64,000 nt of DNA. Origin: Pirellulales bacterium. Its GTDB lineage: Bacteria > Planctomycetota > Planctomycetia > Pirellulales > Thermoguttaceae. Positions within the stretch are counted from its first letter, which is position 1. Each line of letters opens with the position of its first letter. The position numbers and the translations under genes were made by a program. The stretch is taken from assembly GCA_016935315.1 (NCBI GenBank), contig JAFGRD010000172.1, positions 40,734 to 104,733 of the forward strand, in the 5' to 3' direction. A model generated the notes under the pieces. The model was not told the DNA's origin. It ran no database searches and was given only the letters and a program-made list of their open reading frames with translations. Positions 51,578 through 60,652 of this stretch are shown piece by piece.

Positions 51578-53125
51578 ATGCAACGTATTCGATATCAACT
51601 GATACTGGCCGCCGTGTTGGTCGCGACCATCGCGGGCATCGCCGCGGCCGACGAGCCGGCCTTTGATCCAGACGCCAGGGCGAAGGCCATTGCCCCGTTC
51701 CTCGACGAGCAAACCTTCCTGGTCGTTCGGCTCGACGTAGCGAAAATCGACCCGGTCAAGCTGATCGACCGGCTCGTGGCGACTGTCCCCGAGCTAAAGC
51801 CGCAGCGGACCATGATGTCGCTGACCGTGGGCACGGCCCACGCCGCGCTGCTTCAAACCGGCGCCAAGCAGTCCTACGCCGTTTTCAGCGTCGAGGAGTT
51901 CGACTTCCACCGGGAGCCGATGCCGTCGATCATCATCCCGATGCAAGGCGTCAATGAAGAAATGCTCTCGCTGCTGTTCTCTCAAACGCCGTTTGAAGTC
52001 AAACAGCGATTGGGCGACGTATTCTTCGCTGGATACCGTTCTGCCCTGGAACGGCTGAAGCAAATGACGCCCGACGAGCGGCCCGGATTGGCCGCGGCCT
52101 TCAAGGCGGCGGGCGACACGGCGGCCCAAGCGCTGTTTCTGCCGCCGAAGTACACCGCCCGGGTGATCGAGGAAATGATGCCCGAGCTGCCCTTAAACGG
52201 CGGTCCCAGCACGATCCTCACCCACGGCTGCCGCTGGGCGGCCCTCGGAGTGGGCGCCCCGCCCAAGCTGTCGGCGAGGCTCACCGTGCAATCGGAAGAC
52301 CCCGAGGCGGCCGCGGCGCTGCGCCGCGTGTGGCACGGGGGCTTGCGGGAGTTGGGCGAAGAGAAGGAAGTGCGGCGCGTGCTGGGCGACTTCGAGCCGC
52401 TGGTCAAGCTCTTCACCCCGGCCATCGAAGGCGATCGGCTCGTGCTCGAGCTCAGCGACGAGAACGGCGGCGTGGAGCAGTTGATCGGCGCGCTAAAGAC
52501 GCCCTTGCAGGAAGTCCGAGCCGAGGCCCAACGCTCCATGTCGATGAACAACCTGAAGCAGTTCGCCCTCTCGCTGCACCAGTATCACCAGAAGCACGCG
52601 CAGTTTCCCAGCCCGGCCAATTACGACCAGGACGGCAAGCCGCTGCTGAGCTGGCGGGTGCACCTCCTGCCGTTTCTCGGCGAGAATGCCCTCTACGAGC
52701 AGTTCCACCTGGATGAGCCGTGGAACAGCGAGCACAATCAGCGCTTGATCGGGAAGATGCCCAAGGTCTATCGCGGTCCCGCCTCGAAGCGGGCCGAGGA
52801 CGGCCACACGCCCTACGTCGTGCTGACCGGCGAGGGCACGCTGTTTCCCGGCCAATCGAGCGTGCAGTTGCGGGACATCAAGGATGGGGCGTCCAACACG
52901 ATCCTGGTCGTGGAAGTTGACGACGAGCGCTCGGTCCTCTGGACGAAGCCAGCGGATTTGGCGGTCGATCTTCAGAAGCCGGCCGACGGGCTGGTCGGGG
53001 CGTACGACGGCGGTATTGTGGCCGCATTCGCCGACGGCCACGTCCAGTTCCTCCGATTGCCCATGGACGACGCGCGGTTGCGTGCCCTGATCACCCCGAC
53101 CGCCGGCGATAGCACATCGCCGTAG
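51578..53125 (+). CDS. Exported DUF1559-type protein
   Basis: A 515-residue protein. The signal peptide is RYQLILAAVLVATIAGIAAA. A large N-terminal domain (about 330 residues) has no recognised family. The C-terminal half carries the DUF1559 signature MNNLKQFALSLHQYHQKHAQ, then GKPLLSWRVHLLPFLGENAL, and ends with a periodic region (VELDDGASNTILVVEVDD-like, then GLVGAYDGGIVAAFADGHVQ). DUF1559 is greatly expanded in planctomycetes, usually behind a prepilin signal; here a normal signal peptide and an extra domain replace it. The ATG at 51578 is chosen over 51539, which lies in the repeat. Confidence 0.87.
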   Translation: MQRIRYQLILAAVLVATIAGIAAADEPAFDPDARAKAIAPFLDEQTFLVVRLDVAKIDPVKLIDRLVATVPELKPQRTMMSLTVGTAHAALLQTGAKQSYAVFSVEEFDFHREPMPSIIIPMQGVNEEMLSLLFSQTPFEVKQRLGDVFFAGYRSALERLKQMTPDERPGLAAAFKAAGDTAAQALFLPPKYTARVIEEMMPELPLNGGPSTILTHGCRWAALGVGAPPKLSARLTVQSEDPEAAAALRRVWHGGLRELGEEKEVRRVLGDFEPLVKLFTPAIEGDRLVLELSDENGGVEQLIGALKTPLQEVRAEAQRSMSMNNLKQFALSLHQYHQKHAQFPSPANYDQDGKPLLSWRVHLLPFLGENALYEQFHLDEPWNSEHNQRLIGKMPKVYRGPASKRAEDGHTPYVVLTGEGTLFPGQSSVQLRDIKDGASNTILVVEVDDERSVLWTKPADLAVDLQKPADGLVGAYDGGIVAAFADGHVQFLRLPMDDARLRALITPTAGDSTSP

Positions 53126-53164
53126 CGAAACAGCCGTCTACCGACCTCGTTTACCGGACAACAC

Positions 53165-53195
53165 GCGAGCCGCGAGTTCAGTCCTCGCGGCTCGC
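53165..53195. terminator. Bidirectional hairpin between convergent genes
   Basis: GCGAGCCGCGAG (53165-53176), loop TTCAGTC, CTCGCGGCTCGC (53184-53195): a perfect 12-bp stem between the DUF1559 and DUF2961 genes. There is no T run on either side, so it may stabilise 3' ends or act as a terminator. Confidence 0.65.
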
Positions 53196-53214
53196 TGCCT
53201 TGCGCGGGGCGACC

Positions 53215-54336
53215 TCAGTCGGTCCAAATGTCGGCCGTCCGAGCCTTCAGGTCCGGCATGGTCGGCAACGCGGCGCTGGGAACCGGCTCGTACCAGAACG
53301 TGGCACACGACCAGTCGTCCTGCGTCTCGGCCAGGCCGTTCTTCCAGGCGATCTGCTGGATCGTGATCCGGCACTCCTTTTGCCAGGCGATCGGGTCGGG
53401 CAAGTGCCAGCGATACATCGAAACGAAGTTCTTCTGGTTTAGGCTGCAGCCGTTGTACAGGAAGGGAGTCTGCTGGATGCCCCACGAGAGGCCCACGTAG
53501 TCTTCGCTGCCGGTGCCGCAGATGGTCGGAAACTCCTTGTCGCCGTCGAAGTAGACCTTGATTTCGCCCTCGCCCCACCATTGGCCCGGGTGGAGGTTCC
53601 GGATGCCGATGACCGAGCCGATGAATCGGCCCTTGTTCTTCCGTGGCGGCAACAGTTCCAGGTCTTGCTTCTCGGTGGTGGGGTTCTCGCGGCGGAAGAG
53701 GACGTGCAACCGGCCGACGTCGGCGGCGTGCTTGTCGCCCAGCGTGTAATCGATTTGATAGAACAGCGGGACGGCCTTGGCGTCCTGACCCGCTTCGTTG
53801 GTCACGGTGATCTTCGCCCGCTTCGTGAAGGCCATCGGTAGCCAGATGTTCATCCCGGCCTTCTCGCCGACCGAGTGGACCGCCGACTGGTAGGCCATCA
53901 CCTTGCCGTGGGCCATGCCCATGAAGTCGCCCATCGGGCATTCGATGCTGGGATGTTCCTGGCCGTCCCACCAGGCACGAATCACCAGGCTCCGAAGGTT
54001 CTGCGGATTGCCGGGGGTGGTGATCCAGATGTGGCGGATCGTGCCGGATCCCTCGATGTCGCAGAGTTGTTGGACGTCGCCGGGCGGCATGGTCTTAGCC
54101 GGCGATCCCTTGCGGCCCACGCCCAGATTGCTGGCCGCTTTGCCGCCTTCGCCCGGGGCTCCGGTCGGATTCTCGAACGAGATCGACCGGGAAACCAGAC
54201 CCGTGTCGAGCAAGTACGGCTGGGCCACGAGGTCGGCCGGCGACTGGGCCCAGGCGAGCTGCCCCGGCACAAGCTGGACCACCGCCACGGCGACACTCAG
54301 CGCGGCGAGCTTCAAGATCGAACGGGTGTTTCTCAT
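53215..54336 (-). CDS. Exported DUF2961 protein
   Basis: A 373-residue exported protein. Signal: LKLAALSVAVAVVQLVPGQL, AWAQ. The domain includes SISFENPTGAPGEGGKAASN, IEGSGTIRHIWITTPGNPQN, AWWDGQEHPSIECPMGDFMG, and ENPTTEKQDLELLPPRKNKG with FIGSVIG and YVGLSWGIQQTPF, all DUF2961 signatures. Some members are reported as carbohydrate-active enzymes (difructose-anhydride-type hydrolases); here the activity is unassigned. It is probably expressed alone. Confidence 0.9.
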   Translation of the reverse strand: MRNTRSILKLAALSVAVAVVQLVPGQLAWAQSPADLVAQPYLLDTGLVSRSISFENPTGAPGEGGKAASNLGVGRKGSPAKTMPPGDVQQLCDIEGSGTIRHIWITTPGNPQNLRSLVIRAWWDGQEHPSIECPMGDFMGMAHGKVMAYQSAVHSVGEKAGMNIWLPMAFTKRAKITVTNEAGQDAKAVPLFYQIDYTLGDKHAADVGRLHVLFRRENPTTEKQDLELLPPRKNKGRFIGSVIGIRNLHPGQWWGEGEIKVYFDGDKEFPTICGTGSEDYVGLSWGIQQTPFLYNGCSLNQKNFVSMYRWHLPDPIAWQKECRITIQQIAWKNGLAETQDDWSCATFWYEPVPSAALPTMPDLKARTADIWTD

Positions 54337-54462
54337 GACAGTCTCCTACTCCTGATGCACGTGGGACAGAGAACGAGAGCAACAAGCGCAGGCCCACGAT
54401 AACCGATGGGTCGGGGCCCTGCAAGTCCCCGGACTTCCGGGCTTCTGGGCTTGGCGTCCGGG

Positions 54463-55335
54463 TCAGGGCGGGGTCGGTCGCAGGATCGGCTTGCGGCGCA
54501 GTAAGGGCCGCTTGCGGCCGAACAGTCCCGTCCATTCCTCGTCGGGTTCCAGCCCGTATGCGGTCAACTCCAGCGTGCTGCACCGGATCAGCCGACCATT
54601 TTGATCGACTTCCTTGGAGCTGTAGCTGATGACCCCGCCCGGCACGTCCGTCGAGGTGACCAGCCAGGTCGTAACCGTTCCAGTCGGCAGTTTCCGAACG
54701 GCCCTGACGTACGCGGCACGCTTCGTCTCCGCCATCACACGGACCGGCATATCCAGGGCCAGAACCTCGACGGTCGTCTTGTCCAACGTGGCCTTGCCAT
54801 CCAGGTCCGTGCTCACGCTCTCCCGCTTGAGGATGTACGGGTCCTGCGCATCGGAGTAGTAGATGTCGGTGACGTTCTTGCCGGTAGCCCCGGGGCATTC
54901 CATCCGGAGGATTTTGCAGGGGATCTTTCGCCCTTCCAGCACAAAGGTGCCCGGTTCCGAAGAGGTGATCTTCAGGTCCTTGCACGTCAACTCGCCGTGG
55001 AAGCCCTGTTGGATGGTCTTGGGCTCGCCGGCAAACCGCTTGCCGGCTACCTCGTGGAGGACCTCCAGCAGCAAGGTGACCCCGTCCTCTTCCACGGCCA
55101 GCAAGACGGTCTTCGTCTCGGTAATGCTCGTGTTCTGAACGAGTCCCTTGCCGTCGAGCATCTCGGTCAGCACACGGACCCGCTTCCAGGCCCCCGGTTC
55201 CAAGCTTCCCCATGGGTGATGCTCCCTCGCGACGGCGCGCTCCGGCGTGGGGACCGCCTCCTGAGCGAAGGCGGGGCCCGCGGGCAAGCCGATCACCGGG
55301 GAAGACGCCAACAGCAAGTAAATCAACGTTCGCAC
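54463..55335 (-). CDS. Exported protein of unknown function
   Basis: A 290-residue protein with a signal peptide (RTLIYLLLASSPVIGLPAGP with AFAQ). GTG at 55335 is chosen because AAGAGGTG lies 6-7 bases upstream and the signal then starts at the terminus. The mature part is strand-rich, with many Val/Thr (VLLAVEEDGVTLLLEVLHEV, LTCKDLKITSSEPGTFVLEG) and four Cys. No family recognised. An upstream ATG would add 21 residues. Confidence 0.72.
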   Translation of the reverse strand: MRTLIYLLLASSPVIGLPAGPAFAQEAVPTPERAVAREHHPWGSLEPGAWKRVRVLTEMLDGKGLVQNTSITETKTVLLAVEEDGVTLLLEVLHEVAGKRFAGEPKTIQQGFHGELTCKDLKITSSEPGTFVLEGRKIPCKILRMECPGATGKNVTDIYYSDAQDPYILKRESVSTDLDGKATLDKTTVEVLALDMPVRVMAETKRAAYVRAVRKLPTGTVTTWLVTSTDVPGGVISYSSKEVDQNGRLIRCSTLELTAYGLEPDEEWTGLFGRKRPLLRRKPILRPTPP

Positions 55336-55479
55336 GTCGAGCACCTCTTGACTCAGGTTGCGTGGGCGAAACAGGGATGCTTGGCTGCAACAGGACAATG
55401 TAGCTCACGGTGAACCGGCCGAAGTCCTGGCAGGTTGGTCTGTCGGCGTCGTGCGGGAAATGCCGGCCCCCGGACAAAC

Positions 55480-55485
55480 ATTATA
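55480..55485 (-). promoter_or_regulatory. TATAAT -10 for the 54463 gene
   Basis: A perfect TATAAT on the minus strand with GTGAAT 17 bp upstream as a poor -35; leader about 140 nt. A short hairpin (ACCCCC GAA GGGGGT, 55550-55564) lies just beyond. Confidence 0.45.
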
Positions 55486-55633
55486 GCAGGCACCGCCGGC
55501 AGATTCACTCCAGGGTGTTCTTGGGAATGCCGCTTGCCGGAAGGCTTTAACCCCCGAAGGGGGTGGGCGATTCGATCGGGAGGCCGGCAATCCACGGCGA
55601 TGCGACAGCCGGTCCGACGAATCGGGCGGCCCT

Positions 55634-55858
55634 GGGACTCGCAAAAGAACAAGTTGGGCATTCTTATGGTTGGAAAGGCGGCGCAAACGCCTTTCCAACC
55701 ATAACGCTCGCTCCGTACGGAGCGGCGATTTGGGTGACTTCTGATCGGAAAAGAACCAGGAAATTCAAAGGCATCTTCAGTCAACGTGTGACGAAAGAGC
55801 AAGGCCGCTGCGCGTCCTTGCACTTTCATGTATGTCCAACTTGTTCTTTTACGAGTCC
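55634..55858. mobile_element. 225-bp MITE-like element (family B)
   Basis: Terminal inverted repeats of about 28 bp: left starts GGGACTCGCAAAAGAACAAG, right (reverse strand) starts GGACTCGTAAAAGAACAAGT. Inside are a perfect 17-bp stem (55664-55680 with 55688-55704, seven-base loop), a short palindrome CGCTCCGTACGGAGCG and a GCAAGG/CCTTGC stem. No reading frame for a transposase. The right end begins at the base after the selA TAA stop. The rest of the gap back to 55399 holds only the promoter and hairpin noted above. Confidence 0.72.
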
Positions 55859-57253
55859 TTAGCCGCGCTCCACCGATTCGACGGCGGCGACCAACTGCGT
55901 ATCCTGGCGAGGCAAGACGCTGCGCAAATCCAACAATAAACGATCCTGTTGTACGCGCCCGACGACCGAGGGACTGCCTGACCGCAGGGCGGCGGCGAGT
56001 CGGTCCACGCTCATCCCCACCGGCTTCACGGCCACGCACCAGGTCGCCAACCGTTGCGCCGGGATCGAGCCGCCGCCCAGGTAGGTCGTCTCTTGAACCG
56101 CTTCGGCGACGGCCACCGCCTTGGCGGCAGCGATCTGTGGCGCCAGCCGCTCGGCCCGATTCTGAAGATTCTCCAGCGACGTGGTCAGCAGATGCAACAG
56201 TGGGATCTCCCGCCGTGCCATTTCCGGCTTGCGATACAGCCGCAATGTGGCAGCCAACGCACTGAGCGTCAGCTTGCCGACGCGCAAGGCCCGGGCCATC
56301 GGATGCGTCTCCATCTGGCCGATCCATGCCTTGCGGCCGACCGCGATGCCGCACTGCGGCCCGCCCAGCAGCTTGTCGCCGCTGAACAGCACCAGATCGG
56401 CCCCGGCCTCGATGCTCTCCCGGGCCGTCGGCTCGCCCTCGAACCCGAACTGGCTGAAGTCGACCATTGCGCCGGAGCCGATGTCGTGGACGACGGGCAG
56501 CTTCTGCGAGCGCCCCAACTCAACCAGTTCCGCGAGCCTTACGCTGGCGGTGAAGCCAACGACCACGAAATTGCTGGGGTGGACCAGCATCAACGCCGCC
56601 GTCTGCTCGCCGATGGCGTGGCGATAATCTCCCAGCCGGGTCTTGTTCGTGGTGCCGACTTCGCGGAGCGTGGCCCCGCTGGCCGCCATCACTTCGGGCA
56701 GGCGATAGCTGCCGCCGATTTCGATCAGTTGGCCGCGGGAAACGATCACCTCGCGTCCGGCGGCCAGCGCCGCCAGCGCGAGCATGGTTGCCCCGGCGTT
56801 GTTGTTGACCACCATCGCCGCTTCGGCCCCGGTCAGCTCCCGCAGCAGGCCTTCCACGGCCACCTTGCGTTGCGATCGCTGGCCGCTGCCCAGATCCAAT
56901 TCGACGCTGGCGTAGTCGCGAGCCACGGCGGCCATCTCTTCGATAGCCGCCTCGGCCAGCGGCGAGCGGCCCAGGCCGGTATGAAGCAGGATACCCGTGG
57001 CGTTGATTGCCGGCCGCAGCGCCGGCACCTCGCCCGCCACAATCCGCTGGGCGATCCGCTCGGCCAGGTCGGAGACGCTCGGCAGCGTCTTCTCGGAGGC
57101 CGCGGTCTGGACCTCGTTGCGCATCTCGTCGAGCACGGTGCGGACCGTCGAGACCACGACGTTGTGGCTGATCCGATCCACCAGCCCGCGAAGTGGTGGG
57201 CTTTCCAACAGTTCGTTGACCGAAGGGATGTTGCGAAGTGGATTGGGCGACAT
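55859..57253 (-). CDS. selA: L-seryl-tRNA(Sec) selenium transferase
   Basis: A 464-residue PLP enzyme that converts seryl-tRNA(Sec) to selenocysteinyl-tRNA. The PLP lysine is in DLVLFSGDKLLGGPQCGIAV; other family signatures are PALRPAINATGILLHTGLGR, AAMVVNNNAGATMLALAALA, REVGTTNKTRLGDY, VHPSNFVVVGFTASV, and VHDIGSGAMVDFS. The ATG at 57253 begins at the N-terminal tRNA-binding region (LRNIPSVNELLESPPLRGLV). It is downstream of selB, 104 bp apart, so they are probably co-transcribed. Confidence 0.96.
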   Translation of the reverse strand: MSPNPLRNIPSVNELLESPPLRGLVDRISHNVVVSTVRTVLDEMRNEVQTAASEKTLPSVSDLAERIAQRIVAGEVPALRPAINATGILLHTGLGRSPLAEAAIEEMAAVARDYASVELDLGSGQRSQRKVAVEGLLRELTGAEAAMVVNNNAGATMLALAALAAGREVIVSRGQLIEIGGSYRLPEVMAASGATLREVGTTNKTRLGDYRHAIGEQTAALMLVHPSNFVVVGFTASVRLAELVELGRSQKLPVVHDIGSGAMVDFSQFGFEGEPTARESIEAGADLVLFSGDKLLGGPQCGIAVGRKAWIGQMETHPMARALRVGKLTLSALAATLRLYRKPEMARREIPLLHLLTTSLENLQNRAERLAPQIAAAKAVAVAEAVQETTYLGGGSIPAQRLATWCVAVKPVGMSVDRLAAALRSGSPSVVGRVQQDRLLLDLRSVLPRQDTQLVAAVESVERG

Positions 57254-57357
57254 GGCAGGTTTCCTGTATTCGATAGTCCAGGGCTTGCGTTCGGTTATCG
57301 CAAACACGCACGCACGGCACCCCGCGGCTGCGGCGCGAGACTCTCATCCAACCTCGC

Positions 57358-59274
57358 TCAGCCTCGCAATACCCTCAGGTCGCCCTGCCGCCTGGTCAGT
57401 CCGCTGCGGTCGAGGTGTTCACACAAGGGTACTGCATATTTCCGCGTCGTCCCCAGGATTTCACGGATCTGGCTGACCGTCAAGCCGTCGCTCTCGGAAA
57501 GCCGCTCGGTCAGGCTGGTCCGCATCTGCTGCTCAAGCTGGGCGTCGAGGCAGTATTCCGCCGAGATTTCAACCAAACGGCCCTCGGAGACCGCCAACTT
57601 GACCAATTCCGGTACCGCAGCTTGATTGCCGGAAACCTGGTTCTTCACCTGGTCGATCGATGGCGGCTGGTAGCCCGACTGACGATAGATTTCGACGATC
57701 TGCTCGACCAGGTCCCGCTCCTTGGCCGAGAGCTTCGGACCGTGCCCGGCCAAGGCGACGCCGCGCTCCGTCAGCGTAATCCGCTCGTCGGCCGCCATGC
57801 GCTGAAGCAACGCCGCGAACAGGGCGTCGTTTCGGAGGTAGGCGAAGCGGCTTGTCAGCCGGGAGCGGTCCAATAGCATTTGCAGCGGATACTGCTGGTG
57901 CATCTTTTTCAAGGTCGCTTCCCCCCGTTGCGCCAGTTCGTCGAGCACCGCCTGATGAATCCGGATCGACCGGGTGGGCGACACGTCGATCTCCACCAGG
58001 TCTCCGCGATCGGCCAAGGCCTGGCGAACGGCCTCCGGCCGATCGACACCGGCCGTGCGCGCCAGGTCTTCCGGCTGCCAGGCCCGCCATCCGGCGAAGA
58101 ACAGGGCGGCCGATGCCCTCTCGATCGCGTCGTCCGACCAGAGCCCGGCCACACGCTGCAGGGTGGACGACTCCTGGCGATGCAGCCTCGGGGCATCGGG
58201 ATCGAGCACTTGGCCTCCGCCGATCGTCAACACGGGCGACTCGCTGCGAACCACGAACGGCTGGCCCCAGGTCGTCACGGCCGGCTTGCCCAAATAGACC
58301 TGGGCCGGGGCCCGATCGCCCGGTTCGAGTTGATCCCGATCCAGGAGCACGACCCGGGCGATCAGTTCGGCCGTGCCCACGTGCAGCCGCACGCGGCCGC
58401 GATTCTTCAACGGCCGGGGCGCGGTCGGCAGCAAGCTCACCCGCACCGACAGTCGCCGGCTGGGGACCAGGTGTCCCGGCGAGGCCAGTTCGTGGCCCCG
58501 GCCCAACTGTTCGTGGTGAACGCCGGCGAGATTGATCGCGGCCCGTTGCCCGCGATGGACCTCTTCGACGGCGCGGCCGTGGTTCTGCAGGCTGCGGATG
58601 CGGACCCGCACCGCATCGGGCTCGATCACCAGCTCGTCGCCCGCGGCGGCACGGCCACTGAGCACGCTGCCGGTGACGACCGTGCCGTGTCCGGCAATGG
58701 TAAACGCCCGATCGATGGCCATGCGGAACGGCCCGGCACTGCGGCGACGGTCCGACTCGGCGGCCTTCCTCGCGGCCGCGCCCAAAGCGATCCGCAGCGA
58801 CTCCAGTCCCTGCCCGGTCGTGGCGCTGGTCCGCACCAGCGGGGCGTCGGCCAGAAACGTGCCGGCGACCAGTTCGCGGATCTCCTCTTCGACCAGGTCG
58901 ATCCATTCCGGGTCGGGAAGATCGCACTTGGTCACGGCGATCACACCGGCGTCGAGCTTCAGCAGGCGGAGGATCTCGAGGTGTTCGCGGGTCTGCGGCT
59001 TGACGGAGTCGTCGGCCGCCACCACCAGCAGCGCCAGGTCGGTGCCGGTGGCCCCGGCCAGCATGTTCCTCACAAACCGCTCGTGGCCCGGCACGTCCAC
59101 GATCCCCAGTCGGTACTCGTCCAGCACCAGCTCGGCGAACCCCAGCTCGATGGTAATTCCGCGTTGCTTCTCTTCGGGCAGCCGGTCGGTGTCGACGCCG
59201 GTAAGGGCCTTCACCAGCGCCGTTTTTCCGTGGTCGATGTGTCCGGCGGTGCCGAGTATCAGGTCGATGGCCAT
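57358..59274 (-). CDS. selB: Selenocysteine-specific elongation factor
   Basis: A 638-residue GTPase that brings Sec-tRNA to UGA codons at SECIS hairpins. The GTP site is [20 protein letters not shown], with [20 protein letters not shown] and [10 protein letters not shown]. The barrel domains follow ([20 protein letters not shown]). The C-terminal winged-helix array ([53 protein letters not shown] with [14 protein letters not shown]) binds SECIS RNA. Length is typical. selC and selD are not in the window. Confidence 0.96.
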   Translation of the reverse strand: MAIDLILGTAGHIDHGKTALVKALTGVDTDRLPEEKQRGITIELGFAELVLDEYRLGIVDVPGHERFVRNMLAGATGTDLALLVVAADDSVKPQTREHLEILRLLKLDAGVIAVTKCDLPDPEWIDLVEEEIRELVAGTFLADAPLVRTSATTGQGLESLRIALGAAARKAAESDRRRSAGPFRMAIDRAFTIAGHGTVVTGSVLSGRAAAGDELVIEPDAVRVRIRSLQNHGRAVEEVHRGQRAAINLAGVHHEQLGRGHELASPGHLVPSRRLSVRVSLLPTAPRPLKNRGRVRLHVGTAELIARVVLLDRDQLEPGDRAPAQVYLGKPAVTTWGQPFVVRSESPVLTIGGGQVLDPDAPRLHRQESSTLQRVAGLWSDDAIERASAALFFAGWRAWQPEDLARTAGVDRPEAVRQALADRGDLVEIDVSPTRSIRIHQAVLDELAQRGEATLKKMHQQYPLQMLLDRSRLTSRFAYLRNDALFAALLQRMAADERITLTERGVALAGHGPKLSAKERDLVEQIVEIYRQSGYQPPSIDQVKNQVSGNQAAVPELVKLAVSEGRLVEISAEYCLDAQLEQQMRTSLTERLSESDGLTVSQIREILGTTRKYAVPLCEHLDRSGLTRRQGDLRVLRG

Positions 59275-59360
59275 GCCCCCATTCTAGGAGAGCAAACGGG
59301 GCTTGACCAGCCACTCTTTTCCCCGTGCCCAGTGGCCGAAGGTCGCGTCGAGATCCGGCG

Positions 59361-59624
59361 CTATTTGGCGCTGCTCTGGGCCGTCTCGAAATCGTGGCCC
59401 TGGACCATGGACGCCGTGGGGAACGGGTCGTTTCTCACGCGCTCGTTGAACGCCTTGGCTTCCGCCTTCGAGCCGGGACTGGTGGAAATGATTCGTGCCG
59501 GTTGGAATGAGTCCGGCAACGCGTCCGGCGCCACGGCACACCCAAAACCGGCCAGGCAGACGGCCACCGCCAGCAGCCAAGGCCGCCAGCAGCCGGCCAC
59601 AGATCGACACGGGTTGACTCTCAT
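59361..59624 (-). CDS. Small lipoprotein, function unknown
   Basis: An 87-residue protein with a lipoprotein signal (WLLAVAVCLAGFGC). The mature part is acidic/neutral, about 57 residues (PDALPDSFQPARIISTSPGS to FETAQSS), with no recognised domain. The ATG at 59624 has GGAG 8 bases upstream; other starts lie 2-3 codons earlier. It is 25 bp after the next small gene (transcribed first) and likely co-expressed with it. Confidence 0.68.
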   Translation of the reverse strand: MRVNPCRSVAGCWRPWLLAVAVCLAGFGCAVAPDALPDSFQPARIISTSPGSKAEAKAFNERVRNDPFPTASMVQGHDFETAQSSAK

Positions 59625-59649
59625 GTTCATCACTCCGGTGCCTGCCCGG

Positions 59650-60138
59650 CTACATTTCCGGACGCGGTAGTCCGACCCAGTCCTTCATCGATTCCACCCG
59701 CTTCGGCTCTTCACGCACAAACAGCGAGTCGAACCATGACTTTTTCTTCGGTGCCGCCGACCGCAGGTGACGCGGGTCTTTCGGGGGCTGAATCCAGGGC
59801 ACGTACGGCCGAGAGGCAGTCTTCGGGGCCGGTTTCTTCCACGTCAAGGCGTCCTTGGTGTCGCGAAAGAACTTCTTGGTCCCTTCGGCCGCATCGGCAA
59901 AGAGCTTCTTCGTGCCCGCGTCCAGCTTCTCCAGCGCGGAAGGTTCCGTTTTCTTCCCATAGGAACTTGCTCGGGCATAGCTCCTCCCGGTTGTCCTCGG
60001 CTGTGGCTTTGCGGCAACCGGGTTGAGCTTCTCCAGCGACCATCCTTCTGCACGGGCCGCCTGTCCACCGGTCAACAGGGCCAGGACGATACCGACGACA
60101 CCGACAACGCCTACCGAAAGGCAGCGGGTGGTATTCAT
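59650..60138 (-). CDS. Small exported protein, function unknown
   Basis: A 162-residue protein with a signal peptide (VGVVGVVGIVLALLTGGQAA, RAEG). The mature part contains GWSLEKLNPVAAKPQPR, a Lys-rich segment (KLDAGTKKLFADAAEGTKKF, FRDTKDALTWKKP), then PYVPWIQPPKDPRHL and a basic/acidic tail. The pattern looks like an envelope-associated helix followed by a Pro-rich region. Not recognised. ATG at 60138 is preceded by AAGGGG. First gene of the pair. Confidence 0.7.
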   Translation of the reverse strand: MNTTRCLSVGVVGVVGIVLALLTGGQAARAEGWSLEKLNPVAAKPQPRTTGRSYARASSYGKKTEPSALEKLDAGTKKLFADAAEGTKKFFRDTKDALTWKKPAPKTASRPYVPWIQPPKDPRHLRSAAPKKKSWFDSLFVREEPKRVESMKDWVGLPRPEM

Positions 60139-60652
60139 GGCGAGACCCCTTCGCGATAGCGTCAGAGGAGAAGGTCCGGGGCCGTAGCCGACTCCAGGAC
60201 GGAAACGACAATCGGGGCGGGAGTGTCGCAAAAACGGGGCAGCGCGTCCAGGGCGATTTTCTCGGAGGCGGACTTTCGCAACGCGGCATATCAGGCGTTG
60301 GGTTGAGGAGGCGTCCGGACCGTCTTGCTTGTCTTGCCTTGCCTGCTCTTTGTAGATTCGCCAAATTGCGCAGTGCATGCTTGGTCCGGCTCTTGGTCGG
60401 CTCAAACCGGGCCTGGCCCGCTCGTCCTGGGCCCAGATCGTGCGCTGACTTCGCCGACTTTCGCGACGGCACCAATATCCCCTCTCAGGGGAATCTGGTC
60501 GGCGCGAGCACCAGAAGCGCCCCCGCGGACTTCCCCGCCATGGCCGAACGGGTGGCGGCGTGCTAAAGTCAGGGGGCCACCGTATTGCGTTGCGACGTCC
60601 GGGGAGTTGCGCACCGCACTCTTCGCTACCAGTGAATCCACAGGAGGCTACC
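60139..60652. other. Long intergenic region before rhaA
   Basis: No gene or repeat recognised. A short hairpin CCCCTCTCAGGGG occurs near 60479. No consensus promoter was found; the sequence is GC-rich throughout. Confidence 0.4.
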
